Of a stretch of 64,000 nt of DNA, positions 60,036-64,000 are shown piece by piece. Under the pieces are notes generated by a model, which searched no databases, was not told the DNA's origin, and worked only from the letters and a program-made list of their open reading frames with translations. Source of the stretch: Hyphomonadaceae bacterium (lineage in GTDB: Bacteria; Pseudomonadota; Alphaproteobacteria; Caulobacterales; Aquidulcibacteraceae); assembly GCA_016791425.1 (NCBI GenBank), contig JAEUMQ010000007.1:496001-560000 (forward strand), read 5' to 3'. Both the position numbers and the translations under genes were made by a program. The stretch's first letter is position 1, and the number at the start of each line of letters is the position of its first letter.

Positions 60036-60063
60036 CCCCTCTCCCGCGCCAGCGGGAGAGGGG
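60036..60063. repeat. Perfect GC-rich hairpin between converging GH genes
   Basis: CCCCTCTCCCGC pairs with GCGGGAGAGGGG over 12 bp around GCCA, ten bases after the GH3 stop and about 100 bases before the GH51 end. No T run on either strand. Similar in type to the hairpin at 14952-14976. Probably a transcription-end or REP-like structure. Confidence 0.6.
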
Positions 60064-60161
60064 CCAAGCGTCAGGGACTTGAAAGACCCGCGCGTTCAGC
60101 GCGACTCTTTCTTCAGCTCGCCAATACCCGGCCCTCCCCAGCTGGGGCGGGGCAAGGGAGC

Positions 60162-61712
60162 TCACCGTACCGTCAGTACGATCACCGACTTCGCCGGCGC
60201 GTCTACGAGGAGTCCTCCGCCAACGAAACGCGCCGCGCTGAAGTCCGCCGGAACGAGCGCGTCGGGGGCCTCGAACGTGTTGCGCGCATCCATCGCTTCG
60301 GCGGTGATGATGCGCCCTGCGATACTCTGCCCTGCGACGCCCGAGACAGAAATTCGCGCGCCGCGCCGCGGATCCATGTTCGCGATCCCGAGGACGACGG
60401 CGCCCGATGTATCCCGCGCTGCCGAAACACTGAGGGAAATCGTGCGCTCGCGCCCGAAGCGATAGTCCGGCGCACGCACCTCCACCGGCAGGCTCGTCGC
60501 GCCGCGGAACGGCTTGTAGAGCATGAACGTGTGATAGGTGGGCGTTCGGAGCATCCGCGGCCCGTCGGTCAGGATCATCGCCTGCAGCACGTTCACCATC
60601 TGCGTGATGTTCGCCATCCGCACCCGGTCGGCGTGGGCCTGGAAGATGTTGAGATTAACGGCGGCGGTCACCGCGTCCCGCAGGGTGTTCTGCTGATAGA
60701 GGGAGCTGCGCGGCTTGCCGGGCTCCACGTCATACCAATTCGACCACTCGTCGATATAGAGCCCGACTTTCTGCTCTGGGTCATGCGCGTCCATGATCGC
60801 GTCGTGCCGACGGATATAGTCGTCCATGTCGTGCGCGCGGCGCATGATGGAGAACCACTGGTCCTCGCCGAAGCCGGTCGCTGGCCCCTTCGGCCCAGTC
60901 CATGATCCAGTCGGCAGCGAGAAATGGTGCAGCGTGATCGCGTCCATCTGCGCGATCGGGATGTTCTCCATCAGCCCGCGCGTCCAAACATAGTCCGTGT
61001 CATAGGCGCCCGCGACGATGATTTTCGGCCGCTTGCCTTCCGGCGCCCATTGGTAGGTCGCGAACAGCCGGTACAGTGTGGCGTACTCCGCTGGCCGCAG
61101 ATTGCCGCCGCACTGCCAGAGCTCGTTGCCAAGCGCCCAATAGGGGACCTCCCAGGGCTCGGCGCGGCCATTGCGCCGCCGCTCCTGGGCGAGCGCCGAA
61201 TTCGTCGCCGACGTCATGTATTCCAGCCAGTCCGCCGCCTCCCGCGGCGAACCGGTTCCGACATTTGCGTTGATGTAGGCGTGCGCGCCGAGCTGCTCCA
61301 CGAGGTCCATGAATTCGTGCGTGCCGACTTCGTTCCTCTCCTCCACGCCGCCCCAGGTGGTGTTGAGGCGCACGGGACGCTCCGCACGCGGACCGATGCC
61401 GTCGCGCCAATGATAGCGATCCGCGTAGCAGCCGCCCGGCCAGCGGATCACCGGCACGCCGAGCTCCTTGAGCGCGCCGATCACGTCGTTGCGCCAGCCG
61501 CGCGTATTCGGGATGGAGGAAGTCTCGCCGACCCAGAGCCCGCCGGTGATCCCCGAGCCGAGAAACTCCGAGAACTGCCCGTGCAGCTCCGGACGGATGA
61601 CGGCGCCGGGCCGGTCCGCGCGGATCGTCACGCGCGCCTCGTAGGTGTCCTGCGCGAAGGCCGAGGCGCTGAGCGCGACAAGGGCGGCCAGGCCGCGCAC
61701 GATCCACCGCAT
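60162..61712 (-). CDS. GH51 alpha-L-arabinofuranosidase (516 aa)
   Basis: Signal peptide (VRGLAALVALSASAFAQ). The acid/base is E197 in YWALGNELWQCGG and the nucleophile E322 in YIDEWSNWYDVEPG. GH51 blocks PVIRWPGGCYADRYHWRDG, TTWGGVEERNEVGTHEFM and ITLHHFSLPTGSW are present, with a C-terminal beta domain. It removes arabinose from arabinoxylan or arabinan outside the cytoplasm. ATG at 61712 follows GGGGGAAA; earlier in-frame ATGs overlap that site. Divergent from GH67 across one operator. Confidence 0.93.
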   Translation of the reverse strand: MRWIVRGLAALVALSASAFAQDTYEARVTIRADRPGAVIRPELHGQFSEFLGSGITGGLWVGETSSIPNTRGWRNDVIGALKELGVPVIRWPGGCYADRYHWRDGIGPRAERPVRLNTTWGGVEERNEVGTHEFMDLVEQLGAHAYINANVGTGSPREAADWLEYMTSATNSALAQERRRNGRAEPWEVPYWALGNELWQCGGNLRPAEYATLYRLFATYQWAPEGKRPKIIVAGAYDTDYVWTRGLMENIPIAQMDAITLHHFSLPTGSWTGPKGPATGFGEDQWFSIMRRAHDMDDYIRRHDAIMDAHDPEQKVGLYIDEWSNWYDVEPGKPRSSLYQQNTLRDAVTAAVNLNIFQAHADRVRMANITQMVNVLQAMILTDGPRMLRTPTYHTFMLYKPFRGATSLPVEVRAPDYRFGRERTISLSVSAARDTSGAVVLGIANMDPRRGARISVSGVAGQSIAGRIITAEAMDARNTFEAPDALVPADFSAARFVGGGLLVDAPAKSVIVLTVR

Positions 61713-61748
61713 GCTTTCCCCCATCGAAAACGGCCTTGGCCATGTATA

Positions 61749-61762
61749 AGGTAGCGCTACCA
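61749..61762. promoter_or_regulatory. LacI-type operator, copy 3 (between GH51 and GH67)
   Basis: AGGTAGCGCTACCA holds the most symmetric copy, GGTAGCGCTACC. It lies in a 74-base divergent gap, 37 bases from the GH51 start and 25 from the GH67 start, so one site can control both genes. Confidence 0.82.
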
Positions 61763-61786
61763 TAATTCAAAAGACGGGAGAGGGCG

Positions 61787-63988
61787 ATGCTGAGCGGGCG
61801 AACGAGCGTGAGAACGGCGATCCTACTTGCGCTTGCGGCGCTGTTGCTCGCTGTCGCGCCGGCGCGCGCTGAGGACGGATACGATCTCTGGCTGCGCTAT
61901 CGCCCGTTGGAGGCTCCGGCCCAGCGCGTCTACAGAGCATCCGCCGCAGAGCTGGTCGCCCCGGCCCAGAGATCGCCGACTCTGGAGGCCGCGCGCGCGG
62001 AGCTTGAGCGCGGCCTGTCGGGACTTCTTGATCGTTCCGTGCGCGAGGGCGCCAACGTCTCGCAGGGCGGCGCGATCGTTTTCGGTACGCCGACTTCTTC
62101 GCCTGCCATTGCGGCGCTCAATCTCGATCTCTCCACGCTCGGAAACGAAGGATACCTCATCCGCAGCGTCAGAATTGGCGGCCGCCGCGCGACGATCATC
62201 GCCGCGAACGCGGATATCGGCGTCCTTTATGGCGCCTTCGCCTATCTGCGCCTCGTCCAGACCCGCGCATCCGTCGCCGATCTCGACATCGCCTCCACGC
62301 CGCGCGTGCAGCGTCGCATCCTGAACCATTGGGACAATCTCGACGGCACCATGGAGAGGGGCTATTCCGGCCATTCGATCTTCGATTGGCACCGCTATCC
62401 GGATTGGGTCGATCAGAGGATCACCGATTATGCCCGCGCCAACGCGTCGATAGGAATCAACGGCGCCGTGGTGACGAATGTCGCCGCGAGCGCCATCAGC
62501 CTCACGCCGGAATTCATCGCCAAAGCCGCGGCGCTCGCCGACCGCCTGCGCCCCTACGGCATCCGCCTCTATCTTACCGCACGCTTCTCCGCGCCGCTTG
62601 AGCTTGGCGCGGTCGATACCGCCGATCCGCTTGATCCGCGCGTGCGCGCCTGGTGGAAGGCGAAGGCCGACGAGATCTATCGCGCAATCCCGGATTTCGG
62701 CGGCTTCCTGGTGAAGGCAAATTCCGAAGGTCAGCCCGGCCCGCAGGATTATCGCCGCACGCACGCGGACGGCGCCAACATGATGGCCGAGGCCTTGGCG
62801 CCGCACGGAGGGATCGTGATGTGGCGCGCGTTCGTCTACCAGGCGGAGAACCGCCGCGACCGGCACATGCAGGCCTATGACGAATTCGTCCCGCTCGACG
62901 GCCGCTTCCTGCCGAACGTCACCGTTCAGGTGAAGAACGGCGCGATCGACTTCCAGCCCCGCGAGCCTTTCCATCCGCTCTTCGGCGCATTGCCGAAAAC
63001 GCCGACCATGATCGAGTTCCAGATCACCAAGGAATATCTCGGCCTCGCCACCAACATGGCGTTCCTCGCGCCGATGTGGGAGGAGGCGCTCGATACCGAC
63101 ACCCGCGTTGCCGACAACGCCACTGTCGCTCGTGTCGTCGATGGCTCGGTCTTTCCCTACGCCCTCACCGGCATGGCCGGCGTCGCCAATGTCGGCACGG
63201 ACCGCAATTGGTCCGGCTCGCACTTCGACCAGGCCAATTGGTACGCGTTCGGACGGCTGGCCTGGGACCATGACCTCGCTTCGCGCGCCATCGCCGAGGA
63301 ATGGGCGCGCATGACCTTCACCAACGATCCGGCCTTCATCACGCCTGTCGTCGGGATGATGATGGGCTCGCGCGAAGCGGTGGTGAACTACATGACGCCG
63401 CTGGGCCTCGGGCACTTGATGGCCACCGGCCACCATTACGGGCCCGGTCCCTGGGTGAGCGAGCTGGCGCGCCCGGAATGGAACCCGGTCTATTACCACC
63501 GCGCCGATCGCGCCGGCATCGGCTTCGACCGCACAGCGACCGGCTCGAACGCCGTCTCGCAATATGCGCCGCCGGTCGCCGCCGAGTACCGCGACATCGC
63601 CCGGACGCCGGAGAAGGTCCTGCTCTGGTTCCATCATGTGCCCTGGGACCGCCGTATGGCGTCCGGCCGCACGCTTTGGGACGAGCTCGTCGTCAAGTAT
63701 TCGCAAGGGGTCTCCGATGTCGCCGCGATGCGCGCGACCTGGACCGGCCTGCGCGGGCGCATCGATGATGCGCGCTACGAGCAGGTTGCGACTTTCCTCG
63801 CCATCCAGGAGCGCGAGGCGCAGTGGTGGCGCGACGCCTGCCTTGCCTATTTCCAGACTTTCGCGCAGCGTCCGTACCCGGATGGCTATGCACCGCCCCC
63901 GCATCCTGTGGAATACTACAAGGCGATCAGGAGCCGCTTCGTCCCCGGCGATCCCGGAGACACCGCCGCGCCTTTCCGCGGCGGGTGA
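61787..63988 (+). CDS. aguA: GH67 alpha-glucuronidase (733 aa)
   Basis: Signal peptide (TAILLALAALLLAVAPARA). GH67 architecture: N-terminal beta domain (GYLIRSVRIGGRRATIIAAN, YGAFAYLRLVQT), then the barrel starting RRILNHWDNLDGTMERGYSG. Catalytic candidates are Glu in VKANSEGQPGPQDYRR, Asp in QAYDEFVPLDGRF and Glu in TMIEFQITKEYLG. The C-terminal helical domain has WARMTFTNDPAF and HHVPWDRRMASGRTLWDELV. It removes 4-O-methylglucuronic acid from xylo-oligomers. GAGAGGG before the ATG. Complete; ends 12 bases before the window edge. Confidence 0.95.
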   Translation: MLSGRTSVRTAILLALAALLLAVAPARAEDGYDLWLRYRPLEAPAQRVYRASAAELVAPAQRSPTLEAARAELERGLSGLLDRSVREGANVSQGGAIVFGTPTSSPAIAALNLDLSTLGNEGYLIRSVRIGGRRATIIAANADIGVLYGAFAYLRLVQTRASVADLDIASTPRVQRRILNHWDNLDGTMERGYSGHSIFDWHRYPDWVDQRITDYARANASIGINGAVVTNVAASAISLTPEFIAKAAALADRLRPYGIRLYLTARFSAPLELGAVDTADPLDPRVRAWWKAKADEIYRAIPDFGGFLVKANSEGQPGPQDYRRTHADGANMMAEALAPHGGIVMWRAFVYQAENRRDRHMQAYDEFVPLDGRFLPNVTVQVKNGAIDFQPREPFHPLFGALPKTPTMIEFQITKEYLGLATNMAFLAPMWEEALDTDTRVADNATVARVVDGSVFPYALTGMAGVANVGTDRNWSGSHFDQANWYAFGRLAWDHDLASRAIAEEWARMTFTNDPAFITPVVGMMMGSREAVVNYMTPLGLGHLMATGHHYGPGPWVSELARPEWNPVYYHRADRAGIGFDRTATGSNAVSQYAPPVAAEYRDIARTPEKVLLWFHHVPWDRRMASGRTLWDELVVKYSQGVSDVAAMRATWTGLRGRIDDARYEQVATFLAIQEREAQWWRDACLAYFQTFAQRPYPDGYAPPPHPVEYYKAIRSRFVPGDPGDTAAPFRGG

Positions 63989-64000
63989 GTTCGATCGCCG

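Noticed and set aside
61823-63904. Long antisense open frame across the GH67 gene
   Set aside because: A shadow frame without domain similarity.

Overview
The window is GC-rich bacterial DNA that reads as an alphaproteobacterial chromosome. It is most likely a member of the Caulobacterales/Hyphomonadaceae (inference). The supporting evidence is a split ATP synthase operon (atpHAGDC without atpIBEF), the order obgE-proB-proA-nadD-rsfS-rlmH-envC-ctpA-rppH, the order Suv3-like helicase / S4 protein / fdxA / carD, and LacI-type operators matching those of Caulobacter xylose genes. No plasmid, phage structural, CRISPR or rRNA genes were seen.

Layout. 1-1250: the tail of a Fic protein and three tiny genes. 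1396-5500: Suv3-like RNA helicase, S4 RNA-binding protein, 7Fe ferredoxin and CarD, closed by an intrinsic terminator. 5504-7740: SNase-fold lipoprotein, tRNA-Arg(CCT), and a lower-GC segment with two membrane proteins and a truncated tyrosine integrase, probably an island remnant. 7762-16670: degenerate receiver, a TrkA-N/ryanodine-receptor-domain membrane protein, PhoX-like phosphatase, SelO, a LprI/DUF3298-like lipoprotein and an MHS-type transporter. 16995-23279: atpHAGDC interrupted by an Ohr/OsmC gene, a small lipoprotein gene and an unknown gene. 23336-25102: metallophosphoesterase and alpha/beta hydrolase. 25206-35417: a long minus-strand housekeeping operon running from obgE to rppH, with a Phd/VapC toxin-antitoxin pair between obgE and proB. 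35487-37889: hybrid histidine kinase.

37945-48033 is the main catabolic locus. It encodes the complete protocatechuate 4,5-cleavage route (LigAB, LigC, LigI, LigU, LigJ, LigK), a tetrahydrofolate-dependent O-demethylase (LigM/DesA family), a GntR/FCD regulator, and two oxidoreductases of unknown role. LigM would turn vanillate into protocatechuate. LigAB opens the ring, LigC oxidises the semialdehyde to 2-pyrone-4,6-dicarboxylate, LigI hydrolyses it, LigU and LigJ isomerise and hydrate, and LigK cleaves to pyruvate and oxaloacetate. Several junctions overlap by 1-8 bases, so the cluster is probably one transcript. Palindromes centred on GGATCC, resembling VanR operators, flank the likely gntR promoter.

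48275-55297: M20 peptidase, DegP/DegS-type protease, a tandem pair of near-identical 37-residue membrane-peptide genes, a possible CotH-like kinase-fold protein, and a co-oriented trio (DUF4956 membrane protein, SdiA-regulated-type lipoprotein, PPP-type phosphatase). 55376-63988: a glucuronoarabinoxylan cluster (aldose 1-epimerase, LacI regulator, GH3, GH51 and GH67 enzymes) tied together by three copies of one 14-bp palindromic operator.
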